From: Tsuneonella sediminis
Lineage (GTDB): Bacteria; Pseudomonadota; Alphaproteobacteria; Sphingomonadales; Sphingomonadaceae
Assembly (NCBI RefSeq): GCF_051912845.1
Contig: NZ_JBNCBU010000001.1
Location: 558,001-622,000, forward strand
Length of the DNA stretch: 64,000 nt
Direction: 5' to 3'
The notes under the pieces are model-generated. The model was given only the letters and a program-made list of their open reading frames with translations. It was not told where the DNA came from and did not search any database. Shown piece after piece: positions 7,841 through 16,548 of the stretch. Made by a program: the position numbers and the translations under genes. Position 1 is the first letter of the stretch; each line of letters begins with the position of its first letter.

Positions 7841-10777
7841 TCAGCGTCCGCCCTCGACCGATGCAGCGCCTGCCGTCGCAAGCTCCTGTCCCTGCGGGAT
7901 CACCGCGAGGCGGAACGGTTCACGCGCGGTGAGGTACTTGCGCGCAAGCGCCTGCATCGCCTCGGGCGTGGTTTGCGTGTAGTCGACCAGCAGCGTGCGC
8001 AGCAGCGCGACCCTGCGCGAGTCCACGCTCGCCCCCTCGAGCTGCCAAAGCCAGAAGGTGTTACCGGTGGAAGCCCGGCTGATCGACTGCTTGAGCGGCT
8101 CGGTTACCCGCGCGAGCTCGTCGGCGGTGACCGGGGCCGTCGCCAGTTCGCGCGCGATCGTGTCGGTCGCGGCGAAGAACGCGGGAACGTCCTCGGGCCG
8201 GATCATGGCGAGGGCCTTTACCGAGCCCCCGGACTCGACGTCTTCCGGCCATTCGTTCGCCACCTGGGGCGAATAGCTCGCCCCGGTTCGCTCGCGCATC
8301 TCGTCGAGCAACCGGTTGTTGAACAGATCGCTCAGGATCTGGAGCTGGCGCGATTCGCGCAGGCCCGCCACCCCGCCCCCGGTCGGCCAGGCCACCATCG
8401 CCGCCGCCTGGTTCGCGTCGCCGCGATGGAACAGCACGCGCGGGGCCGAATCCTTGGCCAGCACGGTCGTGCGGGCAAGCGCCTCGGCGGGTATCGGATC
8501 GCGCGCCGGCAGCGCGCCGAACGTCCGGCGCAACGCCTCGAGCGTTGCGCTCTTGTCGAACTCCCCGAACACGAGCACTTCAACCGGCCCCTGCTTCAGC
8601 AAGGGCTCCCAGACCTTCCGGAAACCTTCGGGCGTAGCGGCGTCGAGCTGGGCGGGGGTCGGCGTCTCGAACCGTGCGTCGTGCCCGTACAGTTCATAGT
8701 CGAGATCGCGCTCGAGCATGCCGTTGGGGCTGGTCGAATAGCTTTCGTATGCGAGTTTGGCCGCCGCCCGCGCGCGGATGACGGGATTGGGATCCCAGCG
8801 CGGCATCCCGAGCTTGGCCGCGAAAAGGTAGAGCTGGTCCGCCAGATCGGCTGGCCGGGTCTGCGCGGTAAAGGTGAAGACCCCATCCTCGATGCTGAAA
8901 TCGAACCCCATCCTGCGCCCGGTGGAGATGCGATCGAGCTCCTCCTGACCAAGTTCGCCCACGCCCGAACCCACCAGCGCGGCTTCGCCAAGCGACGCGT
9001 AAACGGCGTTTTCGGGCGCGAAGGCGCGGCGGCCCGATCCGAAGCGGACCTTTACCGTTACCCGCCCCGGCTCCGCGTTGTTGCTCCACAGGAGCGCCGA
9101 GACGCCATTGTCGAACTTGACGCGCTCTATGCCGAGCACGCCGAGCGATGCCTGCTCGGCCACGGTGCCAGCCGGCCCGACCGGGGGCAGGTCGTCGAAC
9201 GACACCGACTTGGCCGCGAGCCGCGCCGACCCGTCCGCGGCGACCGGCGCCAGCAGCGCCATCCGGAGCGCAGCGGCATCGGCCTCCGACGCGTCGGGCG
9301 TCACGAAGACCGAGCGCGTCACCGTCCCGGTGAACAAGGCCCGGGTGTGTGCAAGCACGTTCGCCGGGGTGAACTTGGCCTTCATTCCGTTGAAGACCAT
9401 CAGCACGGTTTCCGGCGCGGCAACCGTCTCGCGAATGTCCACCGCCTGCACGATGTCGTCTGCGAGCTTGGATCCGGCGAGGACTGCACGCTGCTCAACC
9501 TGGCTCGCGAACGCGACCTCGAATTCGGCCATTTCGCGGTCGATTTCCTCCTGCGTCGGAGGGGAAGCGACGGCGTCCGCAATGACCGCGCGCACGTCGG
9601 ACAGCGCGGCGCGCCAGTCTTCGGTCAGGGGGGCGAAGCTGACGAACGTCGCGTCGGCGGTGCGGCTGACATCGTCCTGGTTTACCTGCGCGTACAGGTA
9701 GGAACCGCCGGCACGCGCGCGGGATTCAAGCCGCCGGTTGATGATGGCCTGGGCGAGCGAATCGAGCAGAAGACCCTCGTTATAGACGATCGTGTCGTTG
9801 ACCGGACGCCACGGACGCATGACGGCGTAGGTGAGCGTCCGTGGCAGGTCCGGCTCCACGAGCACCTGGGTCTCGCCTACCGGATTGGCAGGATCGGCAC
9901 CGGCGGGCGCGACCGGGTCTCCGAAGTTTGGCGGCTCGACGTGGGGACCGTTGCCCTTCCAGTCGCCGAAGTAGCGCTCGACCAGCGCGGCAAGCGCGCG
10001 CGGGTCCGCGTCGCCGGCAACGACGATCACCGTGTTCTCCGGGCGGTACCACCGATCGTGGAATGCGCGGACGGTCTGAGGCGTCGCTGCCTTGAGCGTC
10101 TCCTCGGTGCCGATCGGAAGGCGGTTGGCAAGGCGCTGGCCGGCGAAGATCGTCTTGCGGCTTTCCTCTGCCACCCGCTTGGCCGCGGCCGCCTGCTCGC
10201 GCTTTTCCGCAAGGACGATCGGCAGGTCCTCAGACAGGCCCCGAGCCGACAGCGTCGGCTCGCGGATCATGCCCGACAGCAGCTTGAAGACCTCGTTCAG
10301 CTTGCCCGGGTTCGCCTCGGGCACGTCGAGCTTGTAGACGGTCTGCGTCGGGGTGGTTTCGGCGTTGGTGTCGCTGCCGAACGTGGCGCCAAGGCGCTGG
10401 AAAGTCGGGATCGCGGCGCCGTTCGCAAGGTACTTGCTCTCGCGGAATGTCATGTGTTCGAGCAGGTGCGCAAATCCCTGTTCGTGGTCCTGTTCGTGGA
10501 TCGAACCGGCATCGATGCGCACGCGGATCGATACCTGCTCGGGCGGCACCCCGTTCTTGCGCACGGCGTAGCGCAGCCCGTTGGGCATCTCGCCGAAGAA
10601 CCATTCGGGATCGCGCGGCACGTCGCTGCCGCGATAGATCCACGGCGTCGTCGAACCGGTTTGCAGGTGGCGCGGCGCGGGGGCTGCCGACTTTTCCTGC
10701 GCCGCCATCGGGGAGGCGATCAAGGCGAGCGGAAGGAGGGGCGCGAAGTGCCGGAAGGCACGCGGAAACAGGCTCAT
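7841..10777 (-). CDS. Secreted two-domain M16 zinc metallopeptidase
   Basis: A 978-aa pitrilysin/insulinase-family peptidase. A signal peptide ends around residue 26 (LPLALIASPMAAQ), so it acts in the periplasm or is membrane associated. The inverted zinc motif H104-L-L-E107-H108 is intact in FAHLLEHMTF. The more distant glutamate of the family would lie about 75 residues later. A second, non-catalytic M16 half starts around residue 540 (GIERVKFDNGVSALLW). Large single-chain M16 enzymes of this kind are common in Sphingomonadales and probably degrade exported peptides; the specific substrate is unknown. It is divergent from nfuA across a 99-nt gap. Confidence 0.88.
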   Translation of the reverse strand: MSLFPRAFRHFAPLLPLALIASPMAAQEKSAAPAPRHLQTGSTTPWIYRGSDVPRDPEWFFGEMPNGLRYAVRKNGVPPEQVSIRVRIDAGSIHEQDHEQGFAHLLEHMTFRESKYLANGAAIPTFQRLGATFGSDTNAETTPTQTVYKLDVPEANPGKLNEVFKLLSGMIREPTLSARGLSEDLPIVLAEKREQAAAAKRVAEESRKTIFAGQRLANRLPIGTEETLKAATPQTVRAFHDRWYRPENTVIVVAGDADPRALAALVERYFGDWKGNGPHVEPPNFGDPVAPAGADPANPVGETQVLVEPDLPRTLTYAVMRPWRPVNDTIVYNEGLLLDSLAQAIINRRLESRARAGGSYLYAQVNQDDVSRTADATFVSFAPLTEDWRAALSDVRAVIADAVASPPTQEEIDREMAEFEVAFASQVEQRAVLAGSKLADDIVQAVDIRETVAAPETVLMVFNGMKAKFTPANVLAHTRALFTGTVTRSVFVTPDASEADAAALRMALLAPVAADGSARLAAKSVSFDDLPPVGPAGTVAEQASLGVLGIERVKFDNGVSALLWSNNAEPGRVTVKVRFGSGRRAFAPENAVYASLGEAALVGSGVGELGQEELDRISTGRRMGFDFSIEDGVFTFTAQTRPADLADQLYLFAAKLGMPRWDPNPVIRARAAAKLAYESYSTSPNGMLERDLDYELYGHDARFETPTPAQLDAATPEGFRKVWEPLLKQGPVEVLVFGEFDKSATLEALRRTFGALPARDPIPAEALARTTVLAKDSAPRVLFHRGDANQAAAMVAWPTGGGVAGLRESRQLQILSDLFNNRLLDEMRERTGASYSPQVANEWPEDVESGGSVKALAMIRPEDVPAFFAATDTIARELATAPVTADELARVTEPLKQSISRASTGNTFWLWQLEGASVDSRRVALLRTLLVDYTQTTPEAMQALARKYLTAREPFRLAVIPQGQELATAGAASVEGGR

Positions 10778-10876
10778 GGCAGCAGGCTATAAGGTACGGG
10801 CAAGTGAAGGGATAGTGAATGCGGGGAAGAAAGAGGAGACCGCGCCGCGCTTGTCGCAAGCCAAGCGGAACCCTAC

Positions 10877-11464
10877 ATGTCCGGCATGTTCATCGAGACC
10901 GAAACCACGCCGAATCCGGCGACGCTCAAATTCCTCCCGGGTCGCCAGGTCATGCCGGCGGGAACCCGCGAATTCGTTTCGCCAGAAGCCGTCGAGGCCA
11001 GTTCGCTGGCCGAGGCCTTGTTCGACACCGGCGAAGTCACCGGCGTGTTCTTCGGCAGCGATTTCGTCTCGGTCACCGCTGCGCCGGGGGCCGACTGGTC
11101 GCAGCTCAAGGCCCAGGTCGTCGCGATCCTGCTCGATCACTTCGTCAGTGGCGCACCGCTGTTTACCGGCGGGGATGCATCGGGTCTTTCGGTTCCTCCC
11201 GAGACCGAACCTGCGGTCGATGACGATCCGGCAGACGCCGACATCGTCGCGCAGATCCAGGAGCTGCTCGAGACGCGCATCCGGCCCGCGGTCGCCAACG
11301 ACGGCGGCGACATCGTCTACCGCGGCTATCGCGACGGCGTCGTTCACTTGCAGATGCAAGGCGCCTGCTCGGGCTGTCCGTCGTCCACAGCCACGCTCAA
11401 GCACGGGATCGAAGGTCTGCTCAAGCACTACATCCCCGAAGTAACCGAAGTTCGCGCAGCCTGA
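10877..11464 (+). CDS. nfuA: Iron-sulfur carrier, NfuA/NifU-C family
   Basis: Delivers 4Fe-4S clusters to client proteins in the cytoplasm. The N-terminal Nfu domain begins with the diagnostic MFIETETTPNPATLKF and FLPG segments. The C-terminal NifU-like domain (about residues 110-190) carries the cluster-binding pair C164-S-G-C167 in GACSGCPSS. Length is 195 aa, normal for the alphaproteobacterial form. A start three codons downstream (MFIETE) is possible. The RutE-like gene follows after 9 nt and tsaB-rimI come next, so it likely heads a plus-strand transcription unit. Confidence 0.93.
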   Translation: MSGMFIETETTPNPATLKFLPGRQVMPAGTREFVSPEAVEASSLAEALFDTGEVTGVFFGSDFVSVTAAPGADWSQLKAQVVAILLDHFVSGAPLFTGGDASGLSVPPETEPAVDDDPADADIVAQIQELLETRIRPAVANDGGDIVYRGYRDGVVHLQMQGACSGCPSSTATLKHGIEGLLKHYIPEVTEVRAA

Positions 11465-11473
11465 AGGAAATCG

Positions 11474-12082
11474 ATGACAACGCAGTACCACGACCAGCCG
11501 CTGCCGGCGGCCGCGCTCGACCAGATCTTCCGCGAGGCGCGCACCTACAACGGCTGGCTCGACCGGCCGGTCAGCGATGATCAGATCCACGCAATCTACG
11601 AACTCATGAAGATGGGGCCGACATCGGCCAATATGCAGCCCGCCCGGATGGTCTGGGCTCAGTCCGACGAGGCGAAGCGGGCGCTTGCCGATCGCTGTTC
11701 GGAGAAGAACGCGCCCAAGATCCTTGCCGCTCCTGTCACCGCGATCATCGGGTACGACATCGATTTTCACGAGGAACTGCCCTGGCTGTTCCCCCACACC
11801 GACGCGAAGAGCTGGTTCGATGGTGACGAGGAAGGCCGCGAGACCGGCGCATTCCGCAACTCCTCGCTCCAGGGCGCATATTTCATCATCGCCGCGCGCG
11901 CGCTGGGCCTCGACACGGGTCCGATGTCAGGGTTCGACAACGCAGCGGTCGATGCGCATTTCTTTGCCGACCAGCCCCGGGTGCGATCCAATTTCATCTG
12001 CTCGGTCGGCTACGGCGACCCGACGTCGATCTTCGAGCGCAGCCCCCGGCCCGAATTCGACCGGTTCAACCGCATTGTCTGA
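11474..12082 (+). CDS. RutE/HadB-type nitroreductase-family oxidoreductase
   Basis: A flavin-dependent oxidoreductase of the nitroreductase fold, most like the RutE group annotated as malonic semialdehyde reductase. Visible features are the FMN-binding start EARTYNGWLDRPVSDDQI, MGPTSANMQPARMVW (about residues 50-64) and the LGLDTGPMSGFD stretch (about 141-152). Length is 202 aa, typical. No other pyrimidine-degradation (rut) gene is nearby, so the RutE role is uncertain and a general NAD(P)H dehydrogenase activity is equally possible. It begins 9 nt after nfuA and is followed by tsaB after a 45-nt gap. Confidence 0.82.
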   Translation: MTTQYHDQPLPAAALDQIFREARTYNGWLDRPVSDDQIHAIYELMKMGPTSANMQPARMVWAQSDEAKRALADRCSEKNAPKILAAPVTAIIGYDIDFHEELPWLFPHTDAKSWFDGDEEGRETGAFRNSSLQGAYFIIAARALGLDTGPMSGFDNAAVDAHFFADQPRVRSNFICSVGYGDPTSIFERSPRPEFDRFNRIV

Positions 12083-12127
12083 GCGCGGGCGCTTGCGCGC
12101 TCGGCTGCGATGAGGTTGGGTCGCGCG

Positions 12128-12745
12128 ATGCGAACCCTGGTCATCGAATGCGCGACGGAGGCCTGTAGTGTCGCCCTTTTCGAGAGCGGAACGCTTGTGG
12201 CCGCGGATCACCGCGTATTGGGACGGGGTCATGCGGAACACCTCGTCCCGATGATCGCCGCGCTGCCCGCCAAGGGCCGCGCCGGCCGCATTCTCGTCTC
12301 GCGCGGCCCCGGAAGCTTTACCGGCGTGCGGATCGGCTTGGCGGTGGCCGGCTCGCTTTCGCTCGCCTGGCAGGCCGAAGTCTGCGGCTACCCGACCCTG
12401 TCTCTGGTGGGAGCAATGGCGATCGAGGACGCTGGCGAGGATGAAGCGGTCACCGTGTGCATGACCGGCGGTCACGGCGAGTGGTTCATCCAGGACTTCG
12501 CCCAAGGCGGCGTGGAACTCTCGAAGCTGGCCTCGCTCGCGCCCGAAGCGGCAGTCGCGCGCGGTGCAAGGGGAAGGATCGCCGGCTCGCGTGCATCCGA
12601 ATTCGCGGCCATGCTGCGTGGCGAGCACCGGGCGGTGCCGATGCTGCCTGACGCACGACGGGTGCTTGCGCTGGCCGCCGGTCTGCCTGGCAACGACGCG
12701 TCACCTCTTTACGGGCGCGGGCCGGACGCGCGGCTTCCCGCATGA
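12128..12745 (+). CDS. tsaB: tRNA threonylcarbamoyladenosine synthesis protein TsaB
   Basis: TsaB supports TsaD in placing threonylcarbamoyl on A37 of ANN-decoding tRNAs. The protein starts MRTLVIECATEACSVALF and has the ASKHA-type beginning and the SRGPGSFTGVRIGLA motif (about residues 58-72) that define TsaB. Length is 205 aa from the ATG at 12128; an upstream in-frame ATG at 12110 would add six residues and is less likely. Its stop overlaps the rimI start by 4 nt (ATGA), so the two are translationally coupled, a linkage common in alphaproteobacteria. Confidence 0.9.
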   Translation: MRTLVIECATEACSVALFESGTLVAADHRVLGRGHAEHLVPMIAALPAKGRAGRILVSRGPGSFTGVRIGLAVAGSLSLAWQAEVCGYPTLSLVGAMAIEDAGEDEAVTVCMTGGHGEWFIQDFAQGGVELSKLASLAPEAAVARGARGRIAGSRASEFAAMLRGEHRAVPMLPDARRVLALAAGLPGNDASPLYGRGPDARLPA

Positions 12746-13209
12746 CGTCGCCGCCTGCCGACGATGTCGATCGGATCATGGCGATCATGGATGTGGCCTT
12801 CGATCCCGCCTGGGGAGAGGCCTGGAACCGCCGGCAGCTGTCGGATTCGCTCGCCTTCGCACACACCCATTATCGCCTCGCGGACTTTCGGGGCATCGCG
12901 CCCGCCGAAGGCGAGCCAGGCGCCGGGTTCACGCTCGTGCGCGCGGCGCCGGGCGAGGAGGAACTCCTGCTGGTCGCGGTCGTCCCCGCGGCTCGCGGCA
13001 GGGGTCTTGGCGCGAAACTGATCCGGCAGGCCATCGAGGATGCGCGCCTCCGCCGGGCCGAAAGGCTGTTTCTCGAAGCACGACACAACAACCCCGCCAT
13101 CGCGCTCTATCGCAAGTTGGGATTCGAACCTATCGGATGCCGCAAGGACTATTACCGGACATCCGAGGGATCAAAACTCGATGCAATTACCTTTGCTTAC
13201 CAGATTTGA
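12742..13209 (+). CDS. rimI: Ribosomal-protein-alanine N-acetyltransferase
   Basis: A GNAT-family acetyltransferase that in E. coli acetylates the N terminus of ribosomal protein S18. The acetyl-CoA-binding segment is VVPAARGRGLGAKLI (about residues 81-95), followed by the later GNAT strand LEARHNNPAIALYRKLGFEPIG with the RimI-like N-x-x-A-x-x-L-Y pattern. Length is 155 aa. The start overlaps the end of tsaB by 4 nt. The last codons overlap the left arm of a perfect 13-bp inverted repeat that reaches into the mucR leader, and the base composition turns visibly AT-rich there. Confidence 0.88.
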   Translation: MTSPPADDVDRIMAIMDVAFDPAWGEAWNRRQLSDSLAFAHTHYRLADFRGIAPAEGEPGAGFTLVRAAPGEEELLLVAVVPAARGRGLGAKLIRQAIEDARLRRAERLFLEARHNNPAIALYRKLGFEPIGCRKDYYRTSEGSKLDAITFAYQI

Positions 13210-13238
13210 TCGCTGTTCTTGAAAAAAGCAAAGGTAAT
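13186..13238. repeat. Perfect 13-bp inverted repeat at the rimI/mucR junction
   Basis: The arms are 13186-13198 (ATTACCTTTGCTT) and 13226-13238 (AAGCAAAGGTAAT), exact reverse complements separated by 27 bases. The left arm is inside the last rimI codons and the rimI stop is in the loop. There is no T-run after it, so a classic terminator is unlikely. It is AT-rich in a G+C-rich context and lies 117 bp before the mucR start, so a regulator-binding site or mRNA 3' structure is plausible. Confidence 0.6.
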
Positions 13239-13354
13239 ACAAGGCCGATATCCGGACTCCATCTTGTTTCGCCACTGGAATAGTGCTTAACTGACCGGAC
13301 GTGGGGGAAACGGGTCGGAAAAACCCTGCGCACTATCGATCGCACGAGGTGAAA

Positions 13355-13795
13355 ATGGATAACTTGGATACCGACATGTCGGAGACGCTGATTACGCTCA
13401 CGTCCGACATCGTGGCTGCACATGTGAGCAACAACAACGTCGCCGTCGAAGACGTGCCGGCCCTCATTACCACCGTCTTCGGCGCCTTGTCGGGGCTCGG
13501 CAGTGGCACTGCCCAAGAAGAAGAAAAACCCGAACCGGCAGTATCAATCCGTTCGTCGGTAAAGAAAGATCATCTGGTTTGTCTTGAAGACGGCAAGAAG
13601 ATGAAGATGCTCAAACGCCACCTGATGACCGAACACGGGATGACCCCGGACGAATATCGCCAGCGCTGGGGCCTGGGATCGGATTATCCGATGGTCGCGC
13701 CCGATTATGCGGAAACGCGCCGCGATCTCGCCAAGAAGATCGGTCTCGGTCGCAATCCGACGCAGAAACGCGGACGTCGCAAGAAGTCCGCCTGA
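13355..13795 (+). CDS. mucR: MucR/Ros-family transcriptional regulator
   Basis: A small zinc-finger DNA-binding protein of the Ros/MucR family, which in alphaproteobacteria controls exopolysaccharide, cell-cycle and surface genes and tends to silence AT-rich DNA. The zinc site is C76-x2-D79-x9-H89-x4-H94 in VCLEDGKKMKMLKRHL. It is followed by MTPDEYRQRWGL, which is almost invariant in the family, and a basic tail ending KRGRRKKSA. The start at 13355 (MDNLDTD) has AGGTG at good spacing and gives 146 aa; an in-frame ATG at 13301 would add unrelated residues. An AT-rich leader of about 145 bp with an inverted repeat precedes it, possibly for self-regulation. Confidence 0.93.
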   Translation: MDNLDTDMSETLITLTSDIVAAHVSNNNVAVEDVPALITTVFGALSGLGSGTAQEEEKPEPAVSIRSSVKKDHLVCLEDGKKMKMLKRHLMTEHGMTPDEYRQRWGLGSDYPMVAPDYAETRRDLAKKIGLGRNPTQKRGRRKKSA

Positions 13796-13808
13796 CACTT
13801 GGCAGCCG

Positions 13809-13835
13809 CGCCCCGCAGCCCTAGGTTGCGGGGCG
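13809..13835 (+). terminator. Strong GC hairpin after mucR
   Basis: A 12-bp stem (13809-13820 with 13824-13835, one G-T wobble) closes a 3-base CTA loop 13 nt after the mucR stop. No T-run follows, so it may be a weak intrinsic terminator or an mRNA 3' stabilising stem. It separates mucR from fur. Confidence 0.5.
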
Positions 13836-13857
13836 AGGACCACTTGCGGAGCCAGGC

Positions 13858-14280
13858 TTGCACCAGACCATCGATCTCGAGGCGCTCTGCGCCGAACGCG
13901 GGCTCAGGATAACCGAGCAGCGGCGCGTCATCGCGCAGGTCCTTTCCAACAGCGAGGATCATCCCGACGTCGAGCAGGTGCACAAGCGCGCAGCGGAAAT
14001 CGACCCGGGGATATCCATCGCGACCGTATACCGGACGGTCCGGCTGTTCGAGGAAGCGGGCATCCTCGACCGGCACGATTTCGGCGACGGGCGCGCGCGG
14101 TACGAAGCCGCTCCTGAAGCGCATCACGATCACCTGATCGACGTCGAGACCGGCAAGGTGGTCGAATTCGTCGATCCGGAGCTCGAGGCGCTCCAGCGCC
14201 AGATCGCCGAGAAACTGGGCTACCGTCTCGTCGATCACCGGATGGAACTCTACGGTGTCCGGATCGACCGCGACGGCTGA
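13858..14280 (+). CDS. fur: Fur/Mur-family metal-responsive regulator
   Basis: A homodimeric metal-sensing repressor. The winged helix contains the recognition segment SIATVYRTVRLFEEAGI (about residues 53-69), and the metal site includes H89-H90-D91-H92. The CxxC zinc pair found after this motif in E. coli Fur is absent: the segment reads LIDVETGKVVEF, as in rhizobial Mur-like proteins. It may therefore answer to manganese or iron, and which is open. The start is TTG at 13858, with GGAG at 13848-13851 six bases upstream; no ATG or GTG fits the conserved N terminus. Length is 140 aa. The plsC start overlaps its end by 26 nt. Confidence 0.88.
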   Translation: MHQTIDLEALCAERGLRITEQRRVIAQVLSNSEDHPDVEQVHKRAAEIDPGISIATVYRTVRLFEEAGILDRHDFGDGRARYEAAPEAHHDHLIDVETGKVVEFVDPELEALQRQIAEKLGYRLVDHRMELYGVRIDRDG

Positions 14281-15139
14281 CGAGGCCCGAGCGCGCGAGG
14301 CCGCCACACGCGGCGAACCGACCCCCATCCCGCTCGCCGGAAAGGTGCGTATCGCGCTGCGGCTTTCCGCGATCGTCGCGATCCTCCTGGTCCTGGTGCC
14401 GTTGCACTACGCCTTCAGGCTGCTGGCGTACGGATCGCCCTTCCCGATGCTGTTCCTGCGGTGGACCGCGCGGATCGCGGGCGCGCGGGTCCGGAGAATT
14501 GGCACCCCGCTGCGCCGCGACGTCTTCTTCATCGCCAACCACGTGTCGTGGATCGACATCCTTGCGCTCGCAGGGGCGAGCGGGACCGCGTTCGTCGCGA
14601 AGCACGAGTTGAGCCAGGTGCCGGTCATCGGCTGGCTGTGCAGCCTCAACCGCACGGTGTACGTCCAGCGGGAAAACCGGCTCGGCGTGGCGGAACAGAT
14701 CAATTCGCTGCGCGAGGCGCTGGCCGACAACTGGTCGGTCACCGTCTTTCCGGAAGGTACGACCACCGACAACCAGAGCTTGCTGCCGTTCAAGACCAGC
14801 ATGCTCAGCGTGCTCGAACCGCCGCCGCCCGGCGTGCTCGTCCAGCCTGTGCTGATGGACTACGGCGAGCTGGGCGAATGGATCGGCTGGGTGGGCGAGG
14901 AAAGCGGCCTCAACAACGCGAAACGCGTCCTCGCGCGCAAAGGCACGTTCGACGTGCGGATCCACTTCCTCGAACCCTTCAGCCCGGAGGACTTCCACGG
15001 GCGCAAGGCCATCGGCGCCCGCGCCCGCGCGGCAATAGAGGCCGCCTTGCTGACCGCGCTCGGCAAGCCGCTCCGCGATTTCAGGCACGACGTCGTGCCG
15101 GTCCGTTATAACGCGCCGCTCGACCCGGACACCCGCTGA
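14255..15139 (+). CDS. plsC: 1-acyl-sn-glycerol-3-phosphate acyltransferase
   Basis: Adds the second fatty acyl chain to lysophosphatidic acid, giving phosphatidic acid at the inner membrane. An N-terminal transmembrane segment lies at about residues 33-58. The catalytic motif is N95-H96-x4-D101 in IANHVSWID, and the substrate-binding motif F165-P-E-G-T169 lies in VFPEGTTTDN. Length is 294 aa. The start is GTG at 14255, inside the end of fur in another frame (26-nt overlap), which suggests coupling of the two genes. It could also be an acyltransferase for ornithine lipids (OlsA-like), but the motifs fit PlsC. Confidence 0.87.
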   Translation: MSGSTATADEARAREAATRGEPTPIPLAGKVRIALRLSAIVAILLVLVPLHYAFRLLAYGSPFPMLFLRWTARIAGARVRRIGTPLRRDVFFIANHVSWIDILALAGASGTAFVAKHELSQVPVIGWLCSLNRTVYVQRENRLGVAEQINSLREALADNWSVTVFPEGTTTDNQSLLPFKTSMLSVLEPPPPGVLVQPVLMDYGELGEWIGWVGEESGLNNAKRVLARKGTFDVRIHFLEPFSPEDFHGRKAIGARARAAIEAALLTALGKPLRDFRHDVVPVRYNAPLDPDTR

Positions 15140-15201
15140 CGGGCCCGCGCCGCGCCACCGGGTTTTGCCGCGCGCGCGAAAGCCGCTATAGGCCCGCGCC
15201 C

Positions 15202-16548
15202 ATGCGCAATACACCGCCCCCCCGGACCTACAGGGTCAAGAGCTTCGGCTGCCAGATGAACGTCTACGATGGCGAGCGCATGGCGGAACTGCTCGCCGAG
15301 CGCGGCATCGCGCCTGCGCCCGAGGGCGAGGACGCCGACCTAGTTGTCTTGAACACCTGCCACATTCGCGAAAAGGCCGCGGAAAAGGTCTATTCCGATA
15401 TCGGCCGGATCGTGAAGGCGGGGGAAGCCGCCGGCCGGAGGCCGCTGATAGCGGTCGCCGGCTGCGTCGCGCAGGCGGAGGGCGAGGAGATCATGGCGCG
15501 GGCGCCCGCAGTCAGCATGGTGGTCGGCCCGCAGGCATATCACAGGCTTCCCGGCATGATCGACGCCGCGGTGCGCGGCGAGCGCGCGACTGATACCGAC
15601 ATGCCGCCGATCGCGAAGTTCGATGCGCTGCCCGCCCGCCGACGGACTGGTCCGAGCGCGTTCCTGACTGTCCAGGAAGGCTGCGACAAGTTCTGTACCT
15701 ATTGCGTGGTGCCCTATACACGGGGTGCGGAAATATCGCGTCCGTTCAGCGATCTGGTTGGCGAAGCTGCCAGATTGGTCGAAGCCGGTGCGCGCGAGAT
15801 CACGTTGCTTGGTCAGAACGTCAACGCCTGGAGCGGCGAGGACGACCGGGGCCGGGCGATCGGTCTAGACGGCCTGATCCGGGCGCTGGCAAAGCTGCCC
15901 GACGTTGCGCGCATCCGCTATACGACCAGCCACCCCTCCGACGTGACCGATGGCCTGATTGCCGCGCACGGCGAGGTCGACAAGCTCATGCCGTTCCTTC
16001 ACCTGCCGGTGCAGAGCGGGTCTGATCGCGTGCTCCGTGCCATGAACCGCAGCCACACGGCGGAAGAGTATCTGCGCCTGCTCGAGCGCTTCCGCGCCGC
16101 GCGTCCCGATATCGCGTTGTCCGGCGATTTCATCGTCGGCTTTCCGGGCGAAACCGAGGCCGAGTTCGAGGACACGCTCCGCCTCGTCGACGCGGTTGGC
16201 TATTCGCAATGCTTCAGCTTCAAGTACTCGCCCCGCCCCGGTACACCGGCCGCGACCATGGACGGGCAAGTCGCGCCTGCAGTCATGGACGAGCGCCTCC
16301 AGCGCCTCCAGGCCGCGCTCAACCGCGACCAGGCCGCGTTCAACGCGGCGTCGGTCGGCAAGCGATGCACCGTTCTGGTTGAACGTAAAGGAAAGAAGCC
16401 GGGACAGTGGCTCGGCAAGTCGCCATGGCTCCAGTCGGTGTGGTTCGAAGGAGACCATGCGATCGGCGACCTCGCCGAGGTGGAGCTGGTGGAAGCCGGT
16501 CCCAACTCGCTAGCCGGGCGGGTGCTTCAGTTCGAAGGCGCCGCGTAA
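15202..16548 (+). CDS. miaB: tRNA-2-methylthio-N6-isopentenyladenosine synthase
   Basis: A radical SAM methylthiotransferase that adds a methylthio group to i6A37 of tRNAs. The N-terminal domain holds three cysteines for the auxiliary cluster (C17, C53, C88). The radical SAM cluster motif is C161-x3-C165-x2-C168 in EGCDKFCTYCVVPYTRG. The TRAM-like RNA-binding end includes VGKRCTVLVERKGKKPGQWLG. Length is 448 aa, normal. It lies 62 nt after plsC. Its 3' end overlaps the convergent unknown gene by 22 nt. Confidence 0.95.
   Translation: MRNTPPPRTYRVKSFGCQMNVYDGERMAELLAERGIAPAPEGEDADLVVLNTCHIREKAAEKVYSDIGRIVKAGEAAGRRPLIAVAGCVAQAEGEEIMARAPAVSMVVGPQAYHRLPGMIDAAVRGERATDTDMPPIAKFDALPARRRTGPSAFLTVQEGCDKFCTYCVVPYTRGAEISRPFSDLVGEAARLVEAGAREITLLGQNVNAWSGEDDRGRAIGLDGLIRALAKLPDVARIRYTTSHPSDVTDGLIAAHGEVDKLMPFLHLPVQSGSDRVLRAMNRSHTAEEYLRLLERFRAARPDIALSGDFIVGFPGETEAEFEDTLRLVDAVGYSQCFSFKYSPRPGTPAATMDGQVAPAVMDERLQRLQAALNRDQAAFNAASVGKRCTVLVERKGKKPGQWLGKSPWLQSVWFEGDHAIGDLAEVELVEAGPNSLAGRVLQFEGAA

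Noticed and set aside
7973..10792. A 939-codon plus-strand open frame across the M16 peptidase gene
   Set aside because: It is antisense to a gene with signal peptide and HxxEH motif, and its translation has arginine-rich noise with no recognisable fold.
13217..13240. TTGAAA/TAATAC as a mucR promoter
   Set aside because: The hexamers are only 10 bp apart, too close for a sigma-70-type promoter.
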